From Tritrichomonas foetus (Eukaryota > Parabasalia > Tritrichomonadida > Tritrichomonadidae), in assembly GCA_001839685.1 (NCBI GenBank), contig MLAK01000134.1, positions 1 to 64,000 on the forward strand: a stretch of 64,000 nucleotides of DNA, in the 5' to 3' direction. Of this stretch, positions 38,224 to 49,993 are shown piece after piece. Position numbers and translations under genes: made by a program. Under the pieces are notes generated by a model. The model saw only the letters and a list, made by a program, of their open reading frames with translations. It did not search any database and was not told the DNA's origin. Each line of letters opens with the position of its first letter. Within the stretch, counting starts at the first letter, position 1.

Positions 38224-41200
38224 ATGGACTCGCTGGTTGCTTTCGGCTCCCACTCCCATCTTGTACAACCAATAACATCTTTCCTCAAAGCATGTCAGGC
38301 CATCCACCAGAAACACCACGAAACATCCGATCCAAATATCCAAACTTTACTCGCATTAATCCCTTCGATCGATCCGGTTAAACTCGACGCGATTCTAGCT
38401 GATGTTAAAGCCTCCAACTTTCGAATCTCGCTTCAATCGAACGGCTATGATGTAAATTCAATCGATCTATCAATATTCACCAAATATTCATTTCTCGACA
38501 AATATTCGGAAATTCAATGCTTGCTTATTTTTCTCTACTGCATTCTAACTTTCATCTATCCCAGCGGATTCGATCAGGATTTCAAATCTGTCCTCAGCCT
38601 TCTCCACAAAGCGCAGAGATCCAGTCTTACCGTTGTGCACGACTTCTGCTTTGAACTAGTATTAAGTGCGATTCTTTCTGCAAAAAATCAACAGGAAATA
38701 TATGAGATTGTTTTGAATTATTTATTGAATATCACATCAATTGCACCAACCGCTTTTCCACTTTTGATAACTTTGTTCAAACTTGTTTCAAAAACTGGAA
38801 ATGAAACAGAACTCATTCTGTTACAGCACACCATCGGCCACATGCTGGAGTGCGATTTTTCTTGCATTCATGACGTTGATCCAGCATTACTTGTTGAGCC
38901 ACTTTTCGATTCAATTCTTGCGTTTAATCGGAGTAGCCTCAACGTGCTTGGAACTGCAACAAAAGCAAAAGTTTCGAGAAATTTAATGGAGTTCATTCAT
39001 AAATTGTACAAAAGGTTTTTATCTTTCATTGCAGAAAATGCAAAAAGTGAACCACTTCGTCAAACTCAACAACAAAATAGTGAAGAAATAAATAACCAAA
39101 ATATAGAATCATCAGAAAATTCCGAGAATCTTGAAAAAGCTCAGACAAATGATGATGATGTATTTCATATTGATTTTACTTCTCGTGTACCAAAACATAA
39201 TTATATATATATGAAAAGGAAACCATTCAAATTCTCGCAAATTTTATTGAACGAAGTTTCTGTACCAAAAGATTTCCCTCGAATTATTTCTGAAGAAATT
39301 TATCAATTAGCTCTAAGTATGGCTAATTTCTTATCCAAATCAAACAACGAAGTAATTTTGGACTTTATTGCTCAATATTCCGTTTATTTAAGCCATCACG
39401 AACATTTCTTTGAATACTGCTCGGTTTTCTTAACAATTGCTTACCAATTAACAGAACCTGATACAGTAAGCACCATTTTACGTATTTTAGGGCAAACATT
39501 ACTTTTTGATCCACATCAAACAATTTTCCAACCAAAATCATTTGACCAACGAATCAACTATTTAAGGAATTTGACTTTCGATTTTATCACGATTACAGAT
39601 CCAAGCCAAGTTGTAGTTTTACTTGAAATGTCACAAAAAGATCCTTTTATTTTAAATGAAAATTTGTTGAGAATTATGTTGAAGTTCGAAAAATTCTCCC
39701 CAACTATATTTGTACAAGAATCTGTTTTATTTATTTTAGCTTATTCTATTTTGGATTTACAAACAAGCACAAGAAAGAAATTAGAACCAGTTCGATCTTC
39801 GAATTTTGCATTTATTTCAGCTTTATTAAATCAACCAGATGCTGTTAATGTTTTATTATCATCCCCATTGTTTGTAGCTTCTTATTTACAGATGATATAT
39901 GAACCTGGTTTAGAAGATTTCATCTTATCTACTTTTTCAAAGGCATTAACTGTTATTGATGGAATATCATGGAAGAGAGCTTCAGAAATCGTAAAATTCT
40001 TCCAACAATTAATCATTTCATGTACCAAAAAAGCACGAGAAGGTAAAGAAAATTACAAAAAGTTATTCACAAAATCAATTGATTCAATTATTCTTGGTTT
40101 ACAATATAACCAATGCTTAGTTCAAAGCTTTTCTTGTCTTTTTAATAACATTTTAGAATATTTGAAAGTATCACCTTCAATCGAAGGCACTTTAAGTAGT
40201 ATGAGATTTTTACAGCTAATTAATATGAATATTTGTAATTGGGAATTATCACCACGACAATTTAATTTACTGGTATCAATCATAAAAAGTATTTGTGGTG
40301 ATGAACCTGATGAACGAATTGTTGATTTATTGTACGTAACTATGATGAATGTTTCATTTTTATCATCACATTCATGTGGAATCATTTTATCCCCTTCAAT
40401 TTTAACTTTATTATTTGCTATTCACAGTAAATCGAAAAAAAATCTGAATTTACTCAATACATTTATTGAATTGTGTCGATACTCAAAAGAAAATTGTGTT
40501 GCTATGCATGATGCTTTCATCGATTATTTATTGATTGAATATTTGTCTAAAAATGAAGATCATTGTTTCATTAATTTCCGTGCAATGGAATTTGTTTTTA
40601 ATCTCCAAGAAGCACTACCTTTAATTCTTGAACTTCTTGAAAATATTATTTGTGTAAAGACCAGTTTTTCAATTGCTAATAGTTTATTGAACCTTTTAGT
40701 GTCAACGCAAGATAATTCAATTTATAACTTTGTATCTAAACTATTATTAAATGGTAAGTCTGAAAAAGCAACATTAACTACAATTCCTTTGGATTCACCT
40801 AAACCTTTCATTCAAATCAATGGTGTAGATTGGTCAAAGATTAATAGTCAATTTACACTTGATTTTAATTTATGTATGGATGAAATCATAATGAGAAGGT
40901 ATAGACAAGATTACATTTTAATGGAAATCTTTGATAAATCGAATAATAAATTCACTTTATCTTTAAAAAATACTGCACTTTCAGCATGTTATGAAACTCA
41001 AACAGAAAAAAGTACCACCTTTTTATTTAGAAACATTTTTCAATCCGAATGGGGACATTTTACAATTATTGCATCCCCTAGTAAAGATAAATTAAAGTTT
41101 TATAATTTCTTGAATAAAGAACGAATGTCGGATTCAACAATGGACTTTTTCACATTCAATGGTCCAGTTACAATTCGATTTGGTGGTTCAGATTTCCATT

Positions 41201-44200
41201 CAGAACATATGAAACATCCATGCTATGGTAAAATGTATGGTTTTCAATTCTTTTCGACTCGAGCTTCTGATGAAGATGTCATTTTATTAGCTGATTCTCC
41301 AAAATCTTTCCCAATTAAACCAATATTTACCACAAATGATATTGAATCAGAAGCGAATAAAATTATAAAAGTTTCTGATCAAATTACTATTAATTTATTA
41401 CCACCATTCCATAGAGTTATGCACATTCTTGACTTCTTTAGTGAACCATCTTTGTTTGAAAGAATTTTGAATATTGAACGAATCGAAATTGCATTAGATA
41501 TTATTTCATATGTTTTTAGCAAACATCCTGAAATTCAACCATTTTTCAATCTTGTTGATCGATTATCTCTCATGGCTGCAAAAGATCTTAAATATTCTAC
41601 TTATTTATCATTATATTCCATTTTAGATATTATTCAATACCCAGAATTACAAACTAAATGGTTTGAAAAATTAATTTTGAATATTAGTGTGTGGGCCAAA
41701 TCAGAAAACTTTTATAATATTGTTTTACATTGGACAAAGAATTTTGTACCAAATATAAAATTCTTCCAGAAAAAGAATTATTTTGCTAATATGCTTTCAC
41801 AATTTATGAAAACATATGCAAATCCTTCAAAGCAAAAACAACTAAAAACCATTCAACAATTTTATAAATTTATGACAATGATTTCTCGTTTTCATTTTAA
41901 CAAAGAAAGTTTTGATGTCCTTCTTTCTTGTATCCTTTTATGCAACAATCAATCAAATTTATGGGATTTAATGCATATTCTTCATGCAGTTTCTAAAACC
42001 GATGTTGCATTATCATGCATGACTAAAGAAAAGCTCACAAAAATGTATGAATTATATAAGAAATTCAAAAATACCAAATTATTGGCTTTAATTACTTATT
42101 GTATTCATAATCTTAGTTCAAAAATACCTTTTTATAATTTAGTATCAGTTAGCTATTTAGTTTTTGATTATAAAATGTTAAATTCTTTCGTTGATATTTT
42201 AATAAGTAATCTCAATTCATATCCAAGATTACTTTCATTAGTTACAATTCTAGCAATTCATTCAGAAAAGTGTCAACCTTTAGTAAATGCCATTAAATAT
42301 AATATTGAAAGTGATAAACCAACTCTATTAAAAGTTGTTAATGAAAATTACTGGTTTATTTGGCCAATAATTTTAATGTTAAATGTTTCCGAAGATCTTT
42401 GTGATATATTATGTAAATATATAGCAACCTGTTTAACATTAACTGATGGTAATGCTGATATTGAACAAGTTTTTACTATGATGTTTAGAATGTCATTCTT
42501 CATACCTAAATATGACATGATCGTTCGAGTTCTTCATCATATTCATTCATTTTATACAAATAATAATGTAGAAATTCCCGATAGTGTTGTAGAATATTGC
42601 TTTGTTTTCTTCTTCTTACATATTCCACAAACATTACATAGTATTCCACTTCTAAATTTATTTTCCAATTCAAGTTACCATGACCATTTGTTACAAAGAA
42701 AATCATCCATGTATTTCATAAAATTCAATATTTTTGAGCTTGAAGGAATTTTAGTGAGAGATTTCCTGGAATTTGATCTTCAATGTCGTGTAAGTTTAGA
42801 TGAAGATGGTAATGTTGCTGATAAATTTTATTATGACATTTATCAAAACTTAGAAGCACCTAAAAAACCACTATTCGATAAGAAATTAATGCAATATTTT
42901 ATTGATAGAAATTCTCTTGATCAACAAACACAATTTTCCATGGCACAAAATCTCACAAAAGTGTTAGATAACCTGAAAAAGTCTGTAATTGATGACATTT
43001 GTACATCCTTAGTGAAAATTAAAAATGATTTATTATCACTTTTAACAAATGCTAAAGAACAAACAAATCAGGCAAAGAAGGAAAATAAGAAACAACTTGA
43101 AAAACTATATCAAATTGATTCAAATGACACTAAAACAGTCAGTCAAACAATTTCCAAAATCTCTCAAAACAAAACAAACACTTTGTATCGTGCAAATCTT
43201 AATTGCGCATCTTATTGTCCCTTCCGTATACGTAAAAAACAAACTAAAGGTAAACGGCTTTATCCTAAACTTACAGGAACACCAAATCATGGTTCATATA
43301 AATGCTTAATCATTAAACAAGATAAAAGAAAACAATGCACTTTCTCTGTGTATAATGACAAACTTGTTTTCCTTTTCAATAATTCATTAACATCGAATAA
43401 ACTTCCTTCTAACACTAATTCTAGTCCTAATCCTCGTCCCAATGCCAATACTCCAAATCCAGCTGCAAATAATAACAGCTCTGTTCAAAAACCATTGAAA
43501 GGTAATAAGCAAAATAATGAACCCACAGGTCCAAGTAAAAAGAAATTAATGAATAGAAACAATCAAATGGAAAAATATAAAGTAATTCCATTGGATTTGA
43601 TCATGTTTATCTTTCCAAGAAAATTTGGAAATGACAATGGATATGAATTCTTTTTATACAATGCAAAATCTTATCTAGTTATTTTCCAAAAGAATGAATT
43701 CATAACTTTAACAGCTGTTCTTAAAACAATGCACTTCAGTTCTGCTGAAGCTGTTGTTTTCCAAGACGAACCAATTGACCTTAGTCTTTTAACACAAGAA
43801 TGGGTCAATGGAAACTTAAGTAATTTCGACTATTTGATAAAATTGAATTTGTTTGCTGGACGATCATTTCATAATCTTTCGATATATCCGGCATTACCAC
43901 CTGTCATTCATGATTTCAACAAAATCGATTCAAATGTTGTTCCGAATGGTCTCACAAATATCATTATTCCAGTTTCTCCGTTAAACGACCAAAAATTCCG
44001 TGAATCTTTTGTTGAAAATTTGGTTGTTGCTCCTGAATATTACTTTGATTCATCAGTTATCAAACCTGCATCATTGCCAACTTGGGCTAAGACAAAATAT
44101 GAGTTTGTTTATGTTGCTCGTAAGAAACTAGAATCACTTGATGTTTCATGGTTCATTAATCGTCTTTTTGGACCAAATAAAAGCCGTGATAATCAAAATC

Positions 44201-45255
44201 TGACATTATTTACAAAGCCACATCCTACAAGGAATCCACACTTTCAACAATTCCCTAATTTCGTTTTTGAGACAGGAAGAAATGTTTCATATGTCCTCAC
44301 TTATCTTACAAGTGGAAAACTTGCTTTTTTAATCATTTTTGAGAATAAAAATGTTTGTGTGACTGAACCCATTGAAGATTCACAAAAATTGAATCTGAAA
44401 TATACAACAAAAATTGATTGTGATGATCCAACACTCACTATATTTAGTTCACATCATAAAATTATTGCTTATTCACGTCGTCAAGCATCATTACATTACT
44501 TTGTATCACCAACAAAGATTGTAAACATTCCTCTTTACACAGAACATCCTTTATTTGCTTTACTCGATGATACTTTGATCTTCTGTCGTGATGAATGCTT
44601 GATTTGCAAGATGGTGTTCAATACTAAAAGCATAGAACTTCTCGCAAATCAAGCACAAAATCAATCGCCGGCCCAAAATCATCAAAATGTTCAAAATACA
44701 AAATCCCACCACGCTGGCCAAAATTACATACAAAATATGCATCAAAACATTTCTAAGATTTGTTATGCTGAATCAAAAGTCACTGCAATTGCAGCATCTT
44801 CAGTCTTCAAAACTGTGGCATTTGCAACCTTGGATGGCTTTCTTCATGTTCATGACTTACTCACAAATGAAGAACTTTCTAAAGTGAATTTTGGACATCA
44901 TATTACGAATATTGTAATTACAGCCAACTGGGGCTTTGTGGTTGGATCGAGTGGAGATCGAATATTTGTGCTGAATGCAAATGGCGAAAATATTCTAACA
45001 CAGGAATATAAATTCATAATTGAAAAACTATTTCCATTTTCCAATCGTGCCGGTTTTGACTTTGTCGCTTTCGAAACAAGTGACAGGCAAGTTGGATTCA
45101 TTGAAGTGCTATGTCCAGGAAACCCCACAACTATACGAAAATGTGATTCTCCAACAGTTAAAGTTACTTATGATAATCTTCATAGAACATTTATTGTTTC
45201 ACAAGAGAATGGACACATTGCGTTTGTTCCATATGATGTCTCAGTATCGCTTTAA
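38224..45255 (+). CDS. BEACH-domain protein with ConA-like and WD40 domains
   Basis: 2343 residues. Helical armadillo-like N-terminus, then a ConA/laminin-G-like domain near residues 860-1040 (INSQFTLDFNLCMDE; FNGPVTIRFGGSDF). A PH-BEACH-like segment around 1783 (VIPLDLIMFIFPRKFG) and the BEACH domain at about 1855-2000 follow: LLTQEWVNGNLSNFDYLIKL, AGRSFHNL, VAPEYYFDS, LPTWAK, RKKLESLDVS and the following PHPTRN. C-terminal WD40 repeats begin near 2178. Order and size match the neurobeachin/LRBA/LvsA group, large scaffolds in vesicle traffic and membrane fusion. The BEACH domain looks shortened: the usual block after the YP motif is reduced. No signal peptide. Confidence 0.9.
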   Translation: MDSLVAFGSHSHLVQPITSFLKACQAIHQKHHETSDPNIQTLLALIPSIDPVKLDAILADVKASNFRISLQSNGYDVNSIDLSIFTKYSFLDKYSEIQCLLIFLYCILTFIYPSGFDQDFKSVLSLLHKAQRSSLTVVHDFCFELVLSAILSAKNQQEIYEIVLNYLLNITSIAPTAFPLLITLFKLVSKTGNETELILLQHTIGHMLECDFSCIHDVDPALLVEPLFDSILAFNRSSLNVLGTATKAKVSRNLMEFIHKLYKRFLSFIAENAKSEPLRQTQQQNSEEINNQNIESSENSENLEKAQTNDDDVFHIDFTSRVPKHNYIYMKRKPFKFSQILLNEVSVPKDFPRIISEEIYQLALSMANFLSKSNNEVILDFIAQYSVYLSHHEHFFEYCSVFLTIAYQLTEPDTVSTILRILGQTLLFDPHQTIFQPKSFDQRINYLRNLTFDFITITDPSQVVVLLEMSQKDPFILNENLLRIMLKFEKFSPTIFVQESVLFILAYSILDLQTSTRKKLEPVRSSNFAFISALLNQPDAVNVLLSSPLFVASYLQMIYEPGLEDFILSTFSKALTVIDGISWKRASEIVKFFQQLIISCTKKAREGKENYKKLFTKSIDSIILGLQYNQCLVQSFSCLFNNILEYLKVSPSIEGTLSSMRFLQLINMNICNWELSPRQFNLLVSIIKSICGDEPDERIVDLLYVTMMNVSFLSSHSCGIILSPSILTLLFAIHSKSKKNLNLLNTFIELCRYSKENCVAMHDAFIDYLLIEYLSKNEDHCFINFRAMEFVFNLQEALPLILELLENIICVKTSFSIANSLLNLLVSTQDNSIYNFVSKLLLNGKSEKATLTTIPLDSPKPFIQINGVDWSKINSQFTLDFNLCMDEIIMRRYRQDYILMEIFDKSNNKFTLSLKNTALSACYETQTEKSTTFLFRNIFQSEWGHFTIIASPSKDKLKFYNFLNKERMSDSTMDFFTFNGPVTIRFGGSDFHSEHMKHPCYGKMYGFQFFSTRASDEDVILLADSPKSFPIKPIFTTNDIESEANKIIKVSDQITINLLPPFHRVMHILDFFSEPSLFERILNIERIEIALDIISYVFSKHPEIQPFFNLVDRLSLMAAKDLKYSTYLSLYSILDIIQYPELQTKWFEKLILNISVWAKSENFYNIVLHWTKNFVPNIKFFQKKNYFANMLSQFMKTYANPSKQKQLKTIQQFYKFMTMISRFHFNKESFDVLLSCILLCNNQSNLWDLMHILHAVSKTDVALSCMTKEKLTKMYELYKKFKNTKLLALITYCIHNLSSKIPFYNLVSVSYLVFDYKMLNSFVDILISNLNSYPRLLSLVTILAIHSEKCQPLVNAIKYNIESDKPTLLKVVNENYWFIWPIILMLNVSEDLCDILCKYIATCLTLTDGNADIEQVFTMMFRMSFFIPKYDMIVRVLHHIHSFYTNNNVEIPDSVVEYCFVFFFLHIPQTLHSIPLLNLFSNSSYHDHLLQRKSSMYFIKFNIFELEGILVRDFLEFDLQCRVSLDEDGNVADKFYYDIYQNLEAPKKPLFDKKLMQYFIDRNSLDQQTQFSMAQNLTKVLDNLKKSVIDDICTSLVKIKNDLLSLLTNAKEQTNQAKKENKKQLEKLYQIDSNDTKTVSQTISKISQNKTNTLYRANLNCASYCPFRIRKKQTKGKRLYPKLTGTPNHGSYKCLIIKQDKRKQCTFSVYNDKLVFLFNNSLTSNKLPSNTNSSPNPRPNANTPNPAANNNSSVQKPLKGNKQNNEPTGPSKKKLMNRNNQMEKYKVIPLDLIMFIFPRKFGNDNGYEFFLYNAKSYLVIFQKNEFITLTAVLKTMHFSSAEAVVFQDEPIDLSLLTQEWVNGNLSNFDYLIKLNLFAGRSFHNLSIYPALPPVIHDFNKIDSNVVPNGLTNIIIPVSPLNDQKFRESFVENLVVAPEYYFDSSVIKPASLPTWAKTKYEFVYVARKKLESLDVSWFINRLFGPNKSRDNQNLTLFTKPHPTRNPHFQQFPNFVFETGRNVSYVLTYLTSGKLAFLIIFENKNVCVTEPIEDSQKLNLKYTTKIDCDDPTLTIFSSHHKIIAYSRRQASLHYFVSPTKIVNIPLYTEHPLFALLDDTLIFCRDECLICKMVFNTKSIELLANQAQNQSPAQNHQNVQNTKSHHAGQNYIQNMHQNISKICYAESKVTAIAASSVFKTVAFATLDGFLHVHDLLTNEELSKVNFGHHITNIVITANWGFVVGSSGDRIFVLNANGENILTQEYKFIIEKLFPFSNRAGFDFVAFETSDRQVGFIEVLCPGNPTTIRKCDSPTVKVTYDNLHRTFIVSQENGHIAFVPYDVSVSL

Positions 45256-45894
45256 GATGTTTTCCATTCCGACATACTTTTTATTTTTATTTAATGTTAA
45301 CAAATAATTTTTTATATAAAAAATTCTTTCGGTACTTCTTTCATGTTTTGACTTTTCCTTTTATATTTATATATATATATACATCAAATTTTAACAATAC
45401 TACCCATTATTTAAATTAATCATACTAGTCTTTTTCATCTTCACCAAGACGCAACAATAGGAACTCGGTTAATTTCCTAGGACTAAACAATAACATCAAT
45501 AAAATAACTCAAAAATATATTCTTGTGGTAAAATGGAATAGTATTTGCTTCATTCCAATTTACGATCTTTTATAAGTCGACTTCATTTAGTTCTTTTAAA
45601 GACGAGTTTCATGATATAATTTTTTTTAATATATGTTAGGTCTTCTTCCTTTAAAACTAATGGCATCATATTTTCTTCTGTAGAAAGTTTATTTGAGATT
45701 TCTTCTTTAGAAAATCATTATTCAGAATTATAATATTCGTTTTTATGTGATAAGAATATAATTGACAACATAATTAAGGTACAGTAATGTTTCTATGTTT
45801 AGAATAAGTCGAAAAAAACTAAGAAATTGAATATTTGGTCAATACACAATTCGTCTTATATTTAAATATGAATCCATCTTTAATTCAAGAATGA
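45256..45894. other. Convergent spacer
   Basis: AT-rich 3' flank shared by the BEACH gene (plus) and the acetyltransferase gene (minus). A short TATATA run occurs at about 45365-45381. No gene seen. Confidence 0.5.
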
Positions 45895-46416
45895 TTATTC
45901 TATTTTTCTCTTCATTATGAAATCTGTTTGCGGGTCGTTCCCAAGAACAAATGTATGGGATCCACAAACAGAAAATCCATGTTTTTCATAGAATTTTTGG
46001 GCAGGAAAGTTTTTCTCCCACACGCCAAGCCAAACGAAGGGCACTTTCGCTTCTTTTGCATATTCCAAGGCCAAACTCATCAGCTTGCTGCCTATTCCCA
46101 GCCTCTTGGCGCTTTTTATGATGTACAGCCTCTCCAATTCCATGGACCCCGGGTAGTCCCGCTCGGTTTGTGATTCACCAAAATTGACCTTCATGTAACC
46201 GACTGGGTTTTCACCAACGGTTGCAAGGTGAATAATTGAATTTTTATTCTGAAGCTCCTTCCTGACTTTTTCGTCAGAGAAAGATTCTTTCAGATATTTC
46301 TCCATGTCTTCTGGAGTGTTGTCATCAGAAAAAGTTTCCATGAAAGTCTGCCGTCCAACTTGCTGAACAAGCTGCAAGTGTTCAGGAAACGTGGCTTTAG
46401 GGAGCTGTATAGACAT
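45895..46416 (-). CDS. GNAT N-acetyltransferase, bacterial PaiA-like
   Basis: 173 residues, the full length of a single GNAT domain. Motif A is ELERLYIIKSAKRLGIGSKLM, with the acetyl-CoA pyrophosphate loop RLGIGS. Motif B is the WLGVWEKNFPAQKFYEKHGF block, followed by CGSHTFVLGNDPQTDFIMKR. These blocks resemble bacterial polyamine acetyltransferases of the PaiA type. It would transfer an acetyl group from acetyl-CoA to an amine, possibly a polyamine; the substrate is inferred. The gene is richer in GC than its AT-rich flanks and has a compact bacterial-type architecture, which suggests acquisition from a bacterium. ATG at 46416. Confidence 0.9.
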   Translation of the reverse strand: MSIQLPKATFPEHLQLVQQVGRQTFMETFSDDNTPEDMEKYLKESFSDEKVRKELQNKNSIIHLATVGENPVGYMKVNFGESQTERDYPGSMELERLYIIKSAKRLGIGSKLMSLALEYAKEAKVPFVWLGVWEKNFPAQKFYEKHGFSVCGSHTFVLGNDPQTDFIMKRKIE

Positions 46417-47181
46417 TATTAAAAAATGTGAAAATAAAGGCCAAAATAAAGGTCAATTTTAGAACACTGTAATGATCGCCCAAATCATAATCGGAAAAGG
46501 ACGAAGAAGTTTCTTGATGATTTTGGATTAGCATCACTAAAGAGACGTTATAAAAAATGAATTGTGTTTTCAAATAACTTTTATTTAGAATAAATTCCCT
46601 TTTGCCCACTAAAATGGCGTTTTTCCAAAAGTTTTGAGGCAAAAAGCAATTTTTCAATTCATCACCTAATAAACACTTGAATAATAATCACTTTTTGTTT
46701 GAGGATATTAAGTTGAGCAATATAGAAAGGAATCTTTTGAGTTGCATCACCAAAAATGTCTTTCATCTTTAAATTTCTTCATCTGCAGGCAACTCAGAGA
46801 TTTGCTGAAAAATCTGAGTGCTAGAAACTTGATTTTCTGAAACAATGTTTAATATCTGTAATCGGCTTCATGTATGTTGTTTCAATATCTCGGGCATTTT
46901 GATATCCTATTATGTTTGTGAAATGAAAATCTTTCATTTGCACAACACATTTTTTGCTACACAGCCTAATCCATTAATTTATAATATATTAATCTATGAT
47001 CTATAAGTATTATAGATTGTGATTATTCGTTTCTGTTCAATTACAATCTTTTACAAAACTACAAAGATGGAAAGAAGAAAAGAAGGAAAGATGAATGGAG
47101 GCAATATGACATTTCCTTTCTTTATCTGCCGATTAAAACCGTGAATAGTTTGCGTGAGGAAAATAAAAAATACATATGAAA
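46417..47181. other. Spacer upstream of the acetyltransferase
   Basis: AT-rich, no gene recognised. The minus frame 46397-46657 opens with TTG and has weak coding character. Confidence 0.45.
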
Positions 47182-48339
47182 CTACAGTTTAAGCATTTGA
47201 CACATGTCTGACCGCATGTTGATACAGCTTAATGCCTCTCCAATTTTGATCATGAAGAGAGACGGCGGCTCAACGGCTGGCCACCCCAAGAAGGCGACAA
47301 TCGCGCGGCGGGCGCTTGAATAAGCCGCACCAAACGAGTGAATGCGCGGAAGCATGAATATCCCATTTTCAGACACGCTTCCGTCACTTATGCTGACCGT
47401 TTCTCCATCCGGCCTGACGTGGAAGACAAACCACCACTTCTTGGGGACGTCCAGGGCGTAGAGGATTGTCCAGTCGCTGTCTTTTGCTTTCCCGCCAAAA
47501 TAAAAGATAAAGTCATTCACTCTGATCATCCCGGCACTCATGACATCCGGCGGCGGGGACACCCCGAAAGTTTGGTAGATTTTCGTTTCAGGCGGGGAGA
47601 GATTCATATCCAATGTGAATAATCCGCTCGCGTGCGAGCCTCCGTAGCTGAGTATTCTGCCTTTGCTGACGATTGAGGGGACGCTTGTTCGACCCTTTTC
47701 GTGCTGATGATAAGTTTGCCAATTCATATTTTTGAGATCGAGGACATGGATCGAGTTCGGCCAATTACCGTTGTAGCCGCCCCACATGTATATTTTATGA
47801 TCGTGGAGCCCAACCAAAGGCGTTGATCGGGCTTCTGGAATATCGCCTGTTTGGTCGATCAAAACGACGCTTCCGGTATCGATATCTATTGCTTGGAGAT
47901 CGTTTGAATACGAGTTGTTTATAAAGCCGCCGAAGAGAATGATTTTTCGATTATATAAAACGCCACGACATCCATTTTTGGGATTCGCATTATGCAATTT
48001 GACCTCTTTCCATGTTAGACTGGTCAAATCTAACCTCCATAAATCACCTAAAGTTTCACCATTGTTAGCGGTTCCGTATCCAATATAAGAATATTGATTT
48101 TCTTCATCTGTGATTGTAAAATGACCTGTTCGAGCACGCGGTGATTTCATATTCGGTAGGTAGACCGACCATTCTCCATGAAATGGCGGATTGAAAAGAT
48201 TTTTCGGCTTCAATGGCGCATGTTCATCGAGAACTTCGGCGATGAGATGTTCGTCACTCATTAAGGAGTAGTTTACTGGCACGGCAACTTCGTTAACTGC
48301 AACTCCTGCATAGGCGGAATTGGAGAGGTCGGCGCCCAT
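47182..48339 (-). CDS. Kelch-repeat beta-propeller protein with myristoylation-type N-terminus
   Basis: 385 residues. It begins MGADLSNS, matching the MGxxxS N-myristoylation consensus. From about residue 60, kelch repeats follow: RARTGHFTI, RKIILFGGF, HKIYMWGGYNGNWPNSIHVLDL, RILSYGGSH, DFIFYFGGKAKDSDW, each with the GG doublet and the following Y/W spacing. Five to six blades suggest a propeller that binds other proteins. There is no BTB, F-box or kinase domain. Lipidation would place it at a membrane. GC content is high compared with the spacers. The partner is unknown. Confidence 0.88.
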   Translation of the reverse strand: MGADLSNSAYAGVAVNEVAVPVNYSLMSDEHLIAEVLDEHAPLKPKNLFNPPFHGEWSVYLPNMKSPRARTGHFTITDEENQYSYIGYGTANNGETLGDLWRLDLTSLTWKEVKLHNANPKNGCRGVLYNRKIILFGGFINNSYSNDLQAIDIDTGSVVLIDQTGDIPEARSTPLVGLHDHKIYMWGGYNGNWPNSIHVLDLKNMNWQTYHQHEKGRTSVPSIVSKGRILSYGGSHASGLFTLDMNLSPPETKIYQTFGVSPPPDVMSAGMIRVNDFIFYFGGKAKDSDWTILYALDVPKKWWFVFHVRPDGETVSISDGSVSENGIFMLPRIHSFGAAYSSARRAIVAFLGWPAVEPPSLFMIKIGEALSCINMRSDMCQMLKL

Positions 48340-49993
48340 TTATTAAATAAAATATTTTTTTCTGTGTAACATTTCTGAGGAATTGTGAAGTGACATTGAA
48401 AGAATTTCAATAAGATATATCAAAAAGTTCATCTTGCTTTTAATATTTGAGAAGTATTGAATTTCGAATTTTGTTTAAAATTTAAAAATCAGATTTATCG
48501 TAGGATCATAAAGATAGTAATCATATTTTAAATAATTTTAAAAGATAAAAAATATAGTAAATATTTTTAGTTGTAAATTGATATTGAGAATATTCTTTTA
48601 ATACTCAGAAAAATAGAAATTAAACAAAATTTTATGATTGAATGATTTTAGAAATATTCTGAAAAAAATTAAAAAGGTTGAGTTGGTCTATATTATAACC
48701 GTTTTATTTAAGGTATAGTTTCACCATATTGATAAGAAACGATATTGAATCAATTGAATGAATAAAATCCACCTCACCTACTAAATCATATATATATTCT
48801 GGTTTGCTTAAAATTATAAAACTTTAAATTAATATTACTTTTAACTATTATATTTTAGAAATGAAAAAATCTAATATAAATATTTTTATTCAATATTTAA
48901 TGAGTTATTCATAAATTATAAATCTATCGTTTGAATTTTTTTTTCAGAAAATGAAATTTCATTTAGATAGTTTTTAGAAGATATATTCTATTAATTCATG
49001 TGCAACTTATTTCACGATACAGGAATTGTCATCTAATTTCTATTGATTATTCATTCTATTCTCAAATATCTGAAATATATAATCGAAAAAGTCAAGCATT
49101 TCTATATGATTTTTTGTTTATCCTTTCAAAAACATTTATTCAAAATATTTTTTTCTTTTGGTATTGGCTATCTCAATCTTCTTATCGCATTTCGTATATG
49201 AAACCAAAATATTGAATACAATACATTTTTATCAATCATGTGCAATAAAATTGGTTTCATTTATATGAAGTCAAATCAATTTCGTGTTTTTTGGCTGCTC
49301 GTTGATTGATTTGTATGTAACTGGATGAAAATTTTTAAATGTAATAATTCATGAAAACAAGTCAAGAATAGTTATCGATGATTCTGTCTCCGATAAAACG
49401 AGAGTCTTCGAATTTAATTTGAAATATATTTTGATCAAACTTTTACTGAGCATATTTGGTCAAAAGCTCTTCATTAATGAATCAAAATCTTATATTGGCT
49501 TACACTACTTAAAATATAGGCTCATAAACCATATGTAAAATGAAAAAGAAATAAAATTGAGTCAATATGCAAAAATTCTTCGAATTTCGAATAAAATGAA
49601 ATTTTGTCAATAATTTCTTTAAAAATTAGGCACCATTTTAATCTCTAGCTTTTTCTTTTTATCATGTTCATTTTTAACTCTTCAAAATTTAGATTCATGA
49701 TCAAATTTCTTTGGTATTAATTTAATTCTATCTTGATATCTTGAAAGCTTAGTTGATACTTATAGTAACTACTTTGAACATACTGCATATCTATTGTGAC
49801 AATAATCGAGCGAAAAAACCATCAATTAACTATCTCAAATCTAATCTCGTGTTTTGCACTCATTCGACATCACCCAAAATTCTTAACAGAGATGCTTATT
49901 TGAACATTCTTTTAGAATGAAATTCAAAAAGTATGAATAAAGGATAGTTATATAGTTGAAAATATTTTCTTTTAAGAAAAACAAAACTTTTTT
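48340..49993. other. AT-rich spacer between kelch and IFT88 genes
   Basis: CAAAAAGTTCATC is present at 48421 on the plus strand, about 80 bp upstream of the kelch start but pointing away. The frame 49000-49215 opens with GTG and is not coding-like. Nothing else is recognised. Confidence 0.45.
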
